Assembly: GCA_965225955.1 (NCBI GenBank)
Contig: CBDDBX010000045.1
Coordinates: 1-54,487 of the forward strand
Length of the DNA stretch: 54,487 bases
Direction: 5' to 3'
Source of the DNA: CBDDBX01 sp965225955
Lineage (GTDB): Bacteria > Acidobacteriota > Aminicenantia > UBA2199
Shown here: positions 10,248-19,869 of the stretch, piece after piece
How the letters are laid out: the number at the start of each line of letters is the position of its first letter
How positions within the stretch are numbered: position 1 is the first letter of the stretch
Notes under the pieces: generated by a model
Seen by the model: the letters and a program-made list of their open reading frames with translations, nothing else
What the model was told of the DNA's origin: nothing
Databases searched by the model: none
Made by a program: the position numbers and the translations under genes

Positions 10248-11540
10248 ATGGACAGGAAAAAAGAGGACTCAGGAGCTGAAACAGACCAGTTTACAGCACT
10301 TGAGGATCTTAATACCCGGGAGGCGGCGCAATATCTGACTGCACCGGACTTCTTTGCTGCCATGTCTGTGAGTGAGGGGTATGATCTGAAATTCAAGAGA
10401 ATGGAGGAGTTACTGGAGAGGGATAATATCAGGGAAAAAGATGGATTCCCCCGTAAAGTGAAACTCGGTAAACTTATTAAACCTGGTAAAGATGGTAAAG
10501 TAATTATAGTTCCCGCTACAGTGGAAGAGAAGTTCTACCATGCAGCAGAACCACAGGAAGATCCTGACGAAGAGAAGAGTACCGGCGGTTCAGGTGAAGA
10601 GGAAGAGGGAGAAGTCCTTGGTGAACAGCCTCTCAGGCCTGAAGGGCAGGGTGCCGGAGGTGCAGGGGATGGTGATGAGGGTATACATGAACTTGAAGCA
10701 ACTGCATACGATCTTGGTAAAGTACTTACAGATAAGTTTGAACTTCCCAATCTCAAAAACAAGGGTAAAAGAAAATCTCTCACAAGCTTCTCTTATGATC
10801 TTACAGACAGGAATCGCAGAACCGGCCAGATTCTTGATAAAAAAGCTACTTTAAAGCAGATTATAAAAACAAATATAGGGCTGGAGAATATTGAAGGTGG
10901 TAAAATACCTGATCCTTCAGATCTTATTTTGTCACCTAATGACAGAATCTACAGAACTCTTTCAAGAGAACGGGATTATGAATCTGAAGCTGTAGTCTTT
11001 TTTGTAAGAGACTATTCAGGTTCAATGTCAGGGCAGCCTACAGACCTTGTGGTGTCCCAGCATATTCTCATATACAGCTGGCTTACTTACCAGTACGAAA
11101 ACAGGGTTAAAACAAGATTTATTCTGCACGATACTGAAGCGAGGGAAGTTGCAGATTTTAATACCTATTATAACTCCACAGTAGCCGGAGGTACTAAAGT
11201 GGCTTCTGCATACAGACTGGTAAACAATATTGTGAAAGAGGAGTCCCTTGCAGAAGATTACAATGTCTATATTTTTCATGGAACAGATGGAGATGACTGG
11301 GATACAAGTGGCCGTGAGACCCTGCCGGAACTGGAAAAGATGACTCTTTTTGCAAACCGGATCGGAATAACTGTGGCTGCAGCTGGTGACCGCAGACCGG
11401 GGGATAGCGAAATGGAGGCTTATATACAGAAGTCGGGTTTTCTGGATAAATACAAAGAAATTTTAAGAATGAACAGGCTCAGTGGATCTGTTGAGGAAGA
11501 TGACCTTATTGAAGGTATCAGGCATCTTATTTCGGAGTAG
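10248..11540 (+). CDS. yeaH: YeaH/YhbH-family DUF444 protein with VWA-like fold
   Basis: This protein has about 430 residues. The middle holds an acidic, glycine-rich low-complexity linker (near 100-150). It is followed by the DUF444 core with a MIDAS-like metal site FVRDYSGSMSG near residue 255, typical of VWA-like proteins. YeaH is the invariable partner of PrkA/YeaG and is thought to be part of its complex or a substrate. I prefer the ATG at 10248 over the GTG at 10242 that directly abuts the prkA stop, because AGGTGA lies upstream of the ATG. The next gene follows after 5 bp, so the operon is compact. Confidence 0.93.
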   Translation: MDRKKEDSGAETDQFTALEDLNTREAAQYLTAPDFFAAMSVSEGYDLKFKRMEELLERDNIREKDGFPRKVKLGKLIKPGKDGKVIIVPATVEEKFYHAAEPQEDPDEEKSTGGSGEEEEGEVLGEQPLRPEGQGAGGAGDGDEGIHELEATAYDLGKVLTDKFELPNLKNKGKRKSLTSFSYDLTDRNRRTGQILDKKATLKQIIKTNIGLENIEGGKIPDPSDLILSPNDRIYRTLSRERDYESEAVVFFVRDYSGSMSGQPTDLVVSQHILIYSWLTYQYENRVKTRFILHDTEAREVADFNTYYNSTVAGGTKVASAYRLVNNIVKEESLAEDYNVYIFHGTDGDDWDTSGRETLPELEKMTLFANRIGITVAAAGDRRPGDSEMEAYIQKSGFLDKYKEILRMNRLSGSVEEDDLIEGIRHLISE

Positions 11541-11545
11541 GTAAC

Positions 11546-13162
11546 ATGGAACTGATAAGTCAGAGAGTAAAGGCAATTATGGAAGAGTGCAAGAACAGAG
11601 CCAGAGAAGCAGGCTTACTGTTTGATGACGAATCTCTTGAATATATTGTTACAAACAGGGATCTGATTGAACTGTCACCCAAAGGAATGATACCTACGAT
11701 GTATGATTACTGGCTTGATCAGATTGAAGTAATCAGAAACCGGAGGATATATGAAATCTATCCATCAAATCCATATGAAACGGTTATAAATACAAGACCT
11801 GCAATATCTTTCTATAATGATAATAATCCGGACTGGCTCAATGTAATGATATTCTATCATGTTCTGGCTCATATCGATTTTTTCCAGAACAACAGATTCT
11901 TCAGAAATACATGGGATTACGACTTTACTGGTAAAGCCTTGTCAGATAAGAGACTTATAAATCGTCTCAGATCTGTGAAGGGGCGCTGGGTGGATTATGT
12001 TATTGAGTTTGCCCGGGGGGTCGATAATATCACCGGCTATTTCAGAGAGCTGACAGCTATTGAGAAACCATCAAAAACTATTTCAGAACGAAGACTGGAT
12101 TACTATTTTGATATATATCTTCAACAGGTTAAGGAGTTATCTATATCTGAATATCAGAAAATCCTTGAGGAGTATAACAAACTTGTCAAGGATAATGGTG
12201 ATTCTGGTGATGAGATATTCTTTGAAAAGGTAAAAAAGAGTAACCCGGATTTTGAATCACTGTGTGAGAACTTTCTGAAAGCTGAAATTAAACCTTCAAA
12301 GGATCTGATGGAGTTTATTATAAATAACTCAGAGTTTCTTAAGAAAGAAGAGAACAGCTGGATGAGTTCTGTAATGAGAATAGTCAGGGATACTTCTCTC
12401 TTTTTTCAGCCTCAGATCAGAACAAAAATTATGAATGAGGGGTGGGCAAGTTTCTGGCACGAAACCCTGTTTATGAAGGATGACAGGATAAAGGGGCATG
12501 AAGCGGATTTCGCAAAGGTTAATGCTATGGTGACTTCTCTTCCGAGAGTGGGTCTGAACCCTTATGCACTGGGAATGAGACTCTTCTATTATATTTATGA
12601 TAAGGCTGAAAAAGGACAGTACACATTCGATTTTGAGAGAACCAGAGATAGCTTTGAAAGAAAGCAGTACGATATGAAAACCGGAAAAGGGATGGAGTAT
12701 ATTCACTATGTACGTCGTCACTACTGCGATTCAATGTTTATAAGAGATTATATAGATCAGGATTTCACTGATAAACACAATCTTTTTGTTACAGGTCAGA
12801 GAATTGATCAGGAGAAGATGGTCAGGCAGTATTATGTGAAGAGCCGGAGTGCAGAAGAGTATAAAGCTATGGTGGAAGATACACTTTATCACCCACCGGA
12901 TATGAGTTTTAGTTCCGGTGAAGATGGAGTGCTTAAGATTGATCACTTCTTTGAAGGTAAACCTCTGGTTAAAGAGTATCTGGCAAACACAATGATGGGT
13001 ATAGAGTATCTTTGGGGGGCTCCTGTGGAGCTTATTACAACAGAGGTTATAGTCCGGCGCAGGCGTCGTACAGGTAGCCAGGAAGCTTCAGGTGGAGATC
13101 TTGAATATCAGAAGGTTATGTATCGCATGGAGAACAGGAAACTGATTAGAAAGAGGTTATAA
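11546..13162 (+). CDS. SpoVR family protein (YcgB type)
   Basis: This 538-residue protein is recognised by MNEGWASFWHETLF near residue 300, the hallmark of SpoVR/YcgB proteins, and by the GMEYIHYVRRHYCDS region further on. SpoVR proteins occur with PrkA and YeaH in very many bacteria and are linked to spore cortex formation in Bacillus and stationary-phase functions elsewhere. The biochemical activity is unknown. A conserved His/Glu-rich core hints at a metal site, but that is inference. GGAG is placed ahead of the ATG, overlapping the end of the DUF444 gene. The stop codon abuts the next ATG exactly (TAAATG). Confidence 0.94.
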   Translation: MELISQRVKAIMEECKNRAREAGLLFDDESLEYIVTNRDLIELSPKGMIPTMYDYWLDQIEVIRNRRIYEIYPSNPYETVINTRPAISFYNDNNPDWLNVMIFYHVLAHIDFFQNNRFFRNTWDYDFTGKALSDKRLINRLRSVKGRWVDYVIEFARGVDNITGYFRELTAIEKPSKTISERRLDYYFDIYLQQVKELSISEYQKILEEYNKLVKDNGDSGDEIFFEKVKKSNPDFESLCENFLKAEIKPSKDLMEFIINNSEFLKKEENSWMSSVMRIVRDTSLFFQPQIRTKIMNEGWASFWHETLFMKDDRIKGHEADFAKVNAMVTSLPRVGLNPYALGMRLFYYIYDKAEKGQYTFDFERTRDSFERKQYDMKTGKGMEYIHYVRRHYCDSMFIRDYIDQDFTDKHNLFVTGQRIDQEKMVRQYYVKSRSAEEYKAMVEDTLYHPPDMSFSSGEDGVLKIDHFFEGKPLVKEYLANTMMGIEYLWGAPVELITTEVIVRRRRRTGSQEASGGDLEYQKVMYRMENRKLIRKRL

Positions 13163-15421
13163 ATGGGAAAGCAGATAGATAAAGCATTTATCAGACTCAA
13201 TCGTACACTGGAAAATAAAGGTGCACAGAACCATATTCCTCTGTCTGAGTTTCTGAAGTGCATGACCCGTAAGCCTGAGATAATGCTTAGAAATATCTTT
13301 CAGGTGTTTCATGACATGGTTAATTCAAATATAGGTGAGGGAGTGCAGGAGTATCCTGATGATCCTGAATCTATAAATTTTGTACATTACGATTTCTCGA
13401 AACTGTTTATAGAAAACATGGAGCATCCGTTTCTTGCAGACAGGCTCTTTGCAAACAGGTTTATGGAGCTTATAAAGAGCTTTCGCAGCGGAGCCCAGCA
13501 GAATAAAATATATATATTTGAAGGACCTCCGGGATGTGGTAAGAGTACTTTTCTCAACTGTCTTCTGAAAAAATTTGAGGAGTTCACCGAAACCGATGAT
13601 GGTTTAATGTATGAAACAGTATGGCATCTGGACAGGTCCATTATCGACAGAGGAGGAGACAACTTCCTGAATGACAGCATTTTTAGTGATGGGGAGATGT
13701 TTCAGTATGAGAAGGGATTTCAGGATCATAATCACGTTGAAGTAGTTTGCCCCAGCCACGATCATCCGCTTCTTATGATTCCCAAGGATTACAGGAAAGA
13801 GTTTTTTGATACAATTTTCAGAAATAATAAGTTCAAATGGAAACTCTTCAAAGAGAAAGAGTATCAGTGGATCTTTAAAAAATCTCCATGTACTATCTGC
13901 AGTTCTATTTTTTCGGCACTTCTTGAGAGAGTACAGAATCCAGCCAGAGTGTATGAGATGGTTCACGCAAGACGTTTTCGCTTCAGCAGAAGGCTGGGTG
14001 AGGGGATAACTGTATTCTATCCAGGTGACAGACCACTTAAAAAGAGTGCTATTGCAAACCCAATGGTTCAGCGGATGATAGATACATTTTTCAGAGACAG
14101 TAACTGTGTAAGATATATCTATTCCCATTATGCAAAAACCAATAATGGCATCTACTCTTTAATGGATATTAAAGGGTTCAACAGGGAAAGACTTATTGAA
14201 CTCCACAATATTGCAAGTGAAGGAGTACATAAAGTTGAGAATGTAGAAGAGAATGTTGATTCAGTATTCATCTCTCTTATGAATCCTGAAGACAGGAAAA
14301 ATATAGCTGGCATAAAGTCTTTTGCAGATAGAGTTGAGTATATAAAAATGCCCTATATTCTTGATATAAGAACAGAGGTTGAGATATACAGAAATATTTT
14401 CGGAAGGCATATTGATGGAGTTTTTCTACCTAAAGTAATGCATAATTTCGCCAGAGTGATTATCTCTTCCAGAATGAAGAAGAGATCTGACAATATGCTT
14501 CAATGGATATCTGATCCAGCTAAATACAGTAAATATTGTGATAAAAATCTTCAACTCCTCAAGATGGAGATCTATACCGGTCATATTCCCGGATGGCTCA
14601 GTGAAGATGATCTGAAAAGGTTTACTGCCAAAATAAGACGTAAAATAATTGCGGAATCAGAAGAAGAAGGGGACAGAGGATTTTCAGGGAGGGATTCCAT
14701 AAGTATTTTTCAGAACTTCTATGCTACTTTTTTTAAAGAAAACGGATTCATAACTATGGGAATGGTTAAGGATTTCTTTACCAAAGTCAGAAAAGATCTG
14801 CTGCCTCTTATTCCTGAAGGTTTCCTGGATTCACTGGTTCAGCTGTACGATTACAATATTCTTCAGGAGGTTAAAGAGTCTCTCTACTACTATAATGAAT
14901 CAAAAATAGCGAAAAATATAAGTAATTACCTCTTTGCTGTTAATTTCGATCCTGAAAGAGAGGTAACCTGCAGTTTTACCGGAGATACCTTTACTGTTAA
15001 TGAAGAGTTTTTTGAAAATATTGAGCAGATGATTCTTGGAAGCGGTTATACCAGAGACGAAAGAAGAGATTTCCGCAGAAGAATACAGCAGGAGTACACC
15101 TCTGAGGCTCTTACAAGAAACATGCTTCTGGAAGGTAAGGAGATAAGTGAAACATCTCTTTATGAAAAGCTGTTTGAAAAGTATGTTTACAATCTTAAAG
15201 AAACTGTTCTTGATCCTTTTATTGAGAATGACAACTTCAGAAACTGTATCAGGGATTTTGAAACCAGAGATTTTCCAACATATGATAAGAAGATTCAGGA
15301 GGATGTAACTTTCATGATTAAAAACCTTATAAGTAATTATGGCTACTCCAGAAGTGGTGCCAGGGAAGTGTGCATGTATGTAATAGATAATGGACTGGCA
15401 TCAAGATTTAAGGATCGTTGA
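13163..15421 (+). CDS. Second, divergent PrkA-like P-loop protein
   Basis: This 752-residue protein starts on the base after the SpoVR stop, with AGAGG 6 nt upstream. It carries Walker A GPPGCGKS at about 121-128. A Cys/His cluster follows (CPSHDHP near 195, CTIC near 243) that could hold zinc inside the ATPase module. A PrkA-style sensor segment, SLMNPEDRKN, precedes the helical C-terminal part. It aligns in layout with the first kinase of the operon but is clearly not a recent duplicate. Context implies that it works with PrkA/DUF444/SpoVR, perhaps as a hetero-oligomeric partner. Whether it has kinase activity cannot be told. It is the last gene of the operon; no clear terminator follows. 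Confidence 0.8.
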   Translation: MGKQIDKAFIRLNRTLENKGAQNHIPLSEFLKCMTRKPEIMLRNIFQVFHDMVNSNIGEGVQEYPDDPESINFVHYDFSKLFIENMEHPFLADRLFANRFMELIKSFRSGAQQNKIYIFEGPPGCGKSTFLNCLLKKFEEFTETDDGLMYETVWHLDRSIIDRGGDNFLNDSIFSDGEMFQYEKGFQDHNHVEVVCPSHDHPLLMIPKDYRKEFFDTIFRNNKFKWKLFKEKEYQWIFKKSPCTICSSIFSALLERVQNPARVYEMVHARRFRFSRRLGEGITVFYPGDRPLKKSAIANPMVQRMIDTFFRDSNCVRYIYSHYAKTNNGIYSLMDIKGFNRERLIELHNIASEGVHKVENVEENVDSVFISLMNPEDRKNIAGIKSFADRVEYIKMPYILDIRTEVEIYRNIFGRHIDGVFLPKVMHNFARVIISSRMKKRSDNMLQWISDPAKYSKYCDKNLQLLKMEIYTGHIPGWLSEDDLKRFTAKIRRKIIAESEEEGDRGFSGRDSISIFQNFYATFFKENGFITMGMVKDFFTKVRKDLLPLIPEGFLDSLVQLYDYNILQEVKESLYYYNESKIAKNISNYLFAVNFDPEREVTCSFTGDTFTVNEEFFENIEQMILGSGYTRDERRDFRRRIQQEYTSEALTRNMLLEGKEISETSLYEKLFEKYVYNLKETVLDPFIENDNFRNCIRDFETRDFPTYDKKIQEDVTFMIKNLISNYGYSRSGAREVCMYVIDNGLASRFKDR

Positions 15422-15758
15422 TTGAGTAAAAATAATTTATTAATTCTGAAAAAAAGTGAAGATGATGAGAGTTCAGATAATTATGAATTCTTTGTTAACT
15501 TATTCAGAAAAAGTTGTCTTTTTGTGTAGGAATGCCGGAAAAAAAATGATTTGTGTGAATAGTGATTCAATTACCTGTAAGTGATGTATCAAACATTCAG
15601 AAATTGAGTGGTGATGATTCAGAAAAAAATAAAAAAAAACAAGTGATAATCTTTATTTTTACGGTAATTTATATTATCATTCACCATTGAAATTTTATTG
15701 CGCAATAACCCGGAAAATCAGTTATTGCACTAATCTATAGTTAAACTGCGGAGGACTA
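15422..15758. other. AT-rich intergenic leader before the decarboxylase operon
   Basis: This gap of about 337 bp has no ORF. It has poly-A runs near 15600-15650 and ends in the promoter-proximal part of the next operon. The palindrome at 15695-15708 is the only clear structured element; no convincing intrinsic terminator for the prkA operon is visible. Confidence 0.6.
15695..15708. promoter_or_regulatory. Perfect 14-bp palindrome, candidate operator
   Basis: TTATTGCGCAATAA is perfectly self-complementary and lies about 50 bp before the carboxyltransferase start. A second half-site, GTTATTGCAC, follows at 15721-15730. The spacing and symmetry suggest a dimeric regulator controlling the decarboxylase/ftcD operon. 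The regulator is unknown. Confidence 0.5.
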
Positions 15759-17309
15759 ATGAGTATCGAACGAAAGCTCCTTGAGCTTGCCAACAAAAAA
15801 GAGACAGGCAAGTTGGGTGGAGGCGAGAAACGGATTGAGAAACAACACCAGAGAGGCAAACTTTTTGCCAGAGAGAGAATTGAGAAACTTCTGGACGAAG
15901 GAAGTTTTGAAGAATTTGACCTCTTTGTAACTCATCGCTGTACAGATTTTGACATGGATAAGAGCCAGCCTCTTACCGATGGTGTCATCACAGGCTACGG
16001 TACAATAGCCGGAAGACTGGTGTTTATTTTTTCACAGGATTTCACAATTTTTGGTGGATCACTTTCAAAATCATTTGCCGAAAAGATTGTAAAGGTAATG
16101 GAAATGGCTGCCAAAATGGGAGCTCCGGTAATTGGTTTAAATGATTCAGGTGGAGCAAGAATCCAGGAAGGTGTTGATGCTCTGGCCGGGTATTCAGACA
16201 TTTTCCTTAATAACGTTCTCTACTCAGGTGTGATTCCACAGATTTCACTGATTCTCGGCCCCTGTGCCGGTGGTGCGGTTTATTCACCTGCACTGACTGA
16301 CTTTGTTATGATGGCAGATAAAACATCCTACATGTTCCTCACAGGTCCTAAGGTTGTTAAACAGGTTACCAGAGAAGAAGTAACAACTGAAAATCTTGGT
16401 GGAGCTTCTGTTCACGGAGCAAAGAGTGGTGTTGCCCACGTTGTTTGCCCTGATGAAGAATCTCTGTTTGAAAGTCTTAAAAAACTTATCTCATATCTTC
16501 CACAGAATAATACAGAAACAGCGCCAGTTGTTGAATGTACAGATCCTATCGATAGAATTGACGACAGTCTGAACTATCTGGTACCGGAAAATCCAAACAA
16601 ACCATACGATATGCACGAAGTTATCACAAGAGTAATTGATAATGGTGAGTTTTATGAAATCCATAAAAACTTCGCTCAGAATATTATCGTTGGTTTTGCA
16701 AGACTTAACGGCCAGAGTGTTGGTATCGTAGCAAACCAGCCTCAGGTAATGGCAGGTGTTCTTGATAATAACTCATCAATTAAGGCTGCAAGATTTGTAA
16801 GATTCTGTGACTGTTTCAACATTCCAATAGTAACTTTTGAAGATGTTCCCGGATTTATGCCTGGTACAGTTCAGGAGTATGGCGGAATCATCAGAAACGG
16901 AGCAAAACTGCTTTATGCATTTGCTGAAGCTACAGTTCCCAAAATCACTGTTGTTGTAAGAAAGGCATACGGTGGTGCTTACTGTGTTATGAGTCCAAAA
17001 CACCTGAGAGGTGATATTAACCTCGCATGGCCAAATGCAGAAATTGCTGTTATGGGTGCTGATGGTGGTGTTGAAATCGTATTCAGTAAAGAACTTGGTG
17101 AAGCTGAAGATAAAGATAAGGTAAAAGAAGAACTCAAAGCTAAATACAATGAACTCTTCTCAAATCCTTACAATGCTGCTAAGAAAGGATATATCGACGA
17201 TGTAATTATGCCGGCAAATACAAGAATGAGACTTATCAAGGCTCTTCAGATGCTGTCAACCAAAGTTGATGAGAATCCTTATAAAAAGCACGGAAACATT
17301 CCTCTGTAA
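15759..17309 (+). CDS. mmdA: Methylmalonyl-CoA decarboxylase alpha subunit (carboxyltransferase)
   Basis: This 516-residue protein has the length expected for MmdA/PccB carboxyltransferases. It shows the family blocks GGGEKRIEKQHQRGKL at the N-terminus, the oxyanion-hole loops DSGGARIQEG and GPCAGGAVYSP, and MSPKHLRGD with AWPNAEIAVMG near the C-terminus. It would transfer CO2 from methylmalonyl-CoA (or a similar acyl-CoA) to biotin. The three genes after it encode the other subunits of a sodium-pumping decarboxylase, which argues for decarboxylation rather than ATP-driven carboxylation. GGAGG precedes the ATG. Glutaconyl-CoA decarboxylase alpha chains are longer and of a different subtype, so methylmalonyl-CoA is the likelier substrate. 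Confidence 0.9.
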   Translation: MSIERKLLELANKKETGKLGGGEKRIEKQHQRGKLFARERIEKLLDEGSFEEFDLFVTHRCTDFDMDKSQPLTDGVITGYGTIAGRLVFIFSQDFTIFGGSLSKSFAEKIVKVMEMAAKMGAPVIGLNDSGGARIQEGVDALAGYSDIFLNNVLYSGVIPQISLILGPCAGGAVYSPALTDFVMMADKTSYMFLTGPKVVKQVTREEVTTENLGGASVHGAKSGVAHVVCPDEESLFESLKKLISYLPQNNTETAPVVECTDPIDRIDDSLNYLVPENPNKPYDMHEVITRVIDNGEFYEIHKNFAQNIIVGFARLNGQSVGIVANQPQVMAGVLDNNSSIKAARFVRFCDCFNIPIVTFEDVPGFMPGTVQEYGGIIRNGAKLLYAFAEATVPKITVVVRKAYGGAYCVMSPKHLRGDINLAWPNAEIAVMGADGGVEIVFSKELGEAEDKDKVKEELKAKYNELFSNPYNAAKKGYIDDVIMPANTRMRLIKALQMLSTKVDENPYKKHGNIPL

Positions 17310-17323
17310 CCGGGAGGTTTAAA

Positions 17324-17635
17324 TTGACTTTTAATGACGCATTAACTGTTACATGGCTGGGTATAGGCATCGTTTTTGGCGGGCTGATCCTGACTAGTCT
17401 TCTTATAATCTCTTTCTCAATTCCTGAAAGACTGAAAAAGAGAAAAGAGGCTAAAGCTGTAGAAGCTACACCAGCACCTGTTGCTGTACCAGCTGAAAAG
17501 AAACCTGTTGGAATTACTGCTCCGGTTAAAGTAGAACCGGAAGTTCTTGCTGTAATTACAACTATACTTGAAATTGAACTGAGACTACAGCTCTCTTCAG
17601 TAGAGAGCAGATTCACCTTCTCAGAAAACAGGTAG
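17324..17635 (+). CDS. Small membrane subunit of Na+-decarboxylase (OadG/MmdD type)
   Basis: This is a 103-residue protein with one N-terminal transmembrane helix (WLGIGIVFGGLILTSLLIIS). A charged then Ala/Pro/Val-rich stretch follows, with a short C-terminal segment. This is the typical plan of the gamma/delta subunit that anchors and assembles the complex. The start is TTG, supported by GGGAGG exactly 6 nt upstream and by the 14-bp gap after mmdA. It lies between the carboxyltransferase and biotin-carrier genes, the standard position. Confidence 0.82.
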   Translation: MTFNDALTVTWLGIGIVFGGLILTSLLIISFSIPERLKKRKEAKAVEATPAPVAVPAEKKPVGITAPVKVEPEVLAVITTILEIELRLQLSSVESRFTFSENR

Positions 17636-17652
17636 TAACCCGGAGGACTAAA

Positions 17653-18129
17653 ATGAAGAAATATATCCTTAAAATCGGCGATAAAGATTATAAGGCTGAA
17701 GTTAAAGAAATAACTGCTGAAACAGCAACAATTGTCGTAAACGACACAGAATACAGTATTGAGCTTAAAGAGCTTGGCAGAAAAGCCGGCTTTAAGATCC
17801 CTTCAACAGGATCAGCAGCTCCTGCTCCCGCAGCGGCTCCTGTAGCCACAGCAGCTCCTGCAGCAGCAGCACCTGCTCCTGCAGCAAACGGCGACTCAGA
17901 AGGAGTTAAAGCTCCTCTTCCAGGACTTATTGTTGATATTATGGTAAGTGCAGGAAGCCAGGTTAAAGCTGGACAGAATCTGCTGGTTATGGAAGCTATG
18001 AAAATGGAAAATCAGGTTCAGGCTCCTTATGATGGTACTGTAAAGAAAGTTATTGTAAATAAAGGTGATACTGTAGCTGAAGGAGATGTACTGGTTGAAA
18101 TCAGCAGACCACTGATGACAACAGTTTAA
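17653..18129 (+). CDS. mmdC: Biotin carrier subunit (MmdC type)
   Basis: This is a 158-residue protein. An N-terminal domain of about 60 residues is joined by an Ala/Pro-rich flexible linker (near 58-82) to a biotinyl domain with EAMKMEN. The biotin-accepting lysine is near residue 117, about 40 residues from the C-terminus. It shuttles the carboxyl group from the alpha subunit to the membrane beta subunit. GGAGG precedes the ATG. The linker's repeated GCAGC/GCTCCT codons make this part locally GC-rich. Confidence 0.92.
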   Translation: MKKYILKIGDKDYKAEVKEITAETATIVVNDTEYSIELKELGRKAGFKIPSTGSAAPAPAAAPVATAAPAAAAPAPAANGDSEGVKAPLPGLIVDIMVSAGSQVKAGQNLLVMEAMKMENQVQAPYDGTVKKVIVNKGDTVAEGDVLVEISRPLMTTV

Positions 18130-18140
18130 CGGGGATAAAG

Positions 18141-19859
18141 ATGAAAAAAACAGTTTTTCTCATTTGTCTGCTTATGATTACATCATTTCTTGCAGGCGCT
18201 GCAGATCATGAAAACTTTACTCCTGCATTCAATGAGTTCCAGTATTTTAAAATCTATAAAGGTACTGAGAATAAAATTGCTCTTGGAGATACCGGTGAAG
18301 TACTGGATAAACACAGTAACAAACTTGGTACTTTCAAGATAATAGGTATTGATGACTATGATAGTCTTGTACTTGTTGATCTGCCGGATGCAGAGCTGGT
18401 AAAAAAAGTAAAAACCCTTAATTTCACTGCAATTAAAGGTGTTGGAACAATAGAACAGGATTCTGAATATTTTGATATCAGATTCACAGTTCAGAAATAC
18501 AGAAACTATTTTATTATTGAGAAAAAAGAAGGTATGCACCTTAAACCCAGTCAGAAAGGCAGCCTCTATAGAAATGGCGAGCAGTCTGGTGTTTTCAAAC
18601 TTGTTGGTGAAGATGATAAATACTTCTTTGGTGAAGTAACCAACAATGCTGCAAACATTAACTTCAGAAAATCTGACAGAGGTGAAATCAGCAGTTACTG
18701 GGATCAGATTGCCGGAAGTACCGGATTTGTTAATCTGAATTTCAAAAACTTCCTGATGATTATTATTGGTCTCTTCTTTCTCTATCTTGGCATTGCTAAA
18801 GATTATGAACCACTTCTTCTGGTTCCAATCGGTTTTGGTATTCTGATTGGTAATATACCACTGCCTCTACAGCTATTTAACAGTATTTCTGTATATATGA
18901 TTGACCCTGTAAGTAACCAATATACCTTTAACACTACAACAAACAGTGTTATGGGAATGATATATTTTGGTGTTCGTTCAGGTCTCTTCCCACCAATGAT
19001 CTTCCTGGGTATTGGAGCTATGACTGACTTTACAGCTCTTCTCTCCAATCCTAAGAACGTACTCCTTGGTGCAGCAGCTCAGGCTGGTATCTTCATCACC
19101 TTCCTTGGTGCTCTGAAACTTGGATTCTCACCTGCAAACTCAGCTGCTATCGGTATTATTGGTGGTGCAGATGGTCCTACAGCGATCTTCCTGTCATCTA
19201 AACTTGCTCCTTCTCTTGTAGGTCCTATTGCTATTGCAGCCTACTCATATATGGCGATGGTTCCAATCATTCAGCCACCTATTATGAAACTTCTTACATC
19301 TAAGAAAGAGCGTCTTATTAAGATGAAACCAGGACGTCAGGTTAAAAAATATGAAAAGATTCTTTTCCCGATTTTTGGTCTGATTGTAACAACACTTGTT
19401 GCACCTGGTGCTATCCCACTGCTTGGTATGCTGTTCTTCGGTAACCTGCTGAAAGAGTCAGGGGTTACAACAAGACTTGCAAAAACTGCTTCAAATGCAC
19501 TTATAGATATAGCTACAATTCTGCTTGGTGTTGCTGTTGGTGCTTCAACAAGTGCTCAGGTATTCCTTAACGAAAAGTCAGTTATGATTTTTGTACTTGG
19601 TTGTCTGGCTTTTGGTGTTGCTACTGCAGCTGGTGTAATATTTGCCAAAGTTATGAATCTGTTCACAAAAGACAATAAGGTTAATCCACTGATTGGTGCA
19701 GCTGGTGTTTCTGCTGTTCCCGATTCTGCAAGGGTTGTTCACCATGTAGGTAAAGAAGAGGATGAATCCAACTATCTTCTTATGCACGCTATGGGCCCCA
19801 ATGTTGCAGGTGTAATTGGTTCCGGTATTGCAGCTGGTGTATTTCTTGGAATTTTCTAG
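18141..19859 (+). CDS. Na+-translocating decarboxylase beta subunit with N-terminal extension
   Basis: The C-terminal part (about residues 200-572) is a standard OadB/MmdB/GcdB membrane subunit with many helices and the conserved IGIIGGADGPTAIF and AGVSAVPDSARVV segments. It decarboxylates carboxybiotin and exports Na+. Unusually, about 190 residues precede it: a signal peptide (MKKTVFLICLLMITSFLAG) and then a soluble beta-rich domain with two similar halves around GTFKIIGIDDYD and GVFKLVGEDDKY. Normal beta subunits have about 375-435 residues. GGGG with an ATG 6-7 nt later supports the start, and no internal start with a ribosome-binding site is seen before the first membrane helix. Confidence 0.9.
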   Translation: MKKTVFLICLLMITSFLAGAADHENFTPAFNEFQYFKIYKGTENKIALGDTGEVLDKHSNKLGTFKIIGIDDYDSLVLVDLPDAELVKKVKTLNFTAIKGVGTIEQDSEYFDIRFTVQKYRNYFIIEKKEGMHLKPSQKGSLYRNGEQSGVFKLVGEDDKYFFGEVTNNAANINFRKSDRGEISSYWDQIAGSTGFVNLNFKNFLMIIIGLFFLYLGIAKDYEPLLLVPIGFGILIGNIPLPLQLFNSISVYMIDPVSNQYTFNTTTNSVMGMIYFGVRSGLFPPMIFLGIGAMTDFTALLSNPKNVLLGAAAQAGIFITFLGALKLGFSPANSAAIGIIGGADGPTAIFLSSKLAPSLVGPIAIAAYSYMAMVPIIQPPIMKLLTSKKERLIKMKPGRQVKKYEKILFPIFGLIVTTLVAPGAIPLLGMLFFGNLLKESGVTTRLAKTASNALIDIATILLGVAVGASTSAQVFLNEKSVMIFVLGCLAFGVATAAGVIFAKVMNLFTKDNKVNPLIGAAGVSAVPDSARVVHHVGKEEDESNYLLMHAMGPNVAGVIGSGIAAGVFLGIF

Positions 19860-19869
19860 GAGGAGATGA

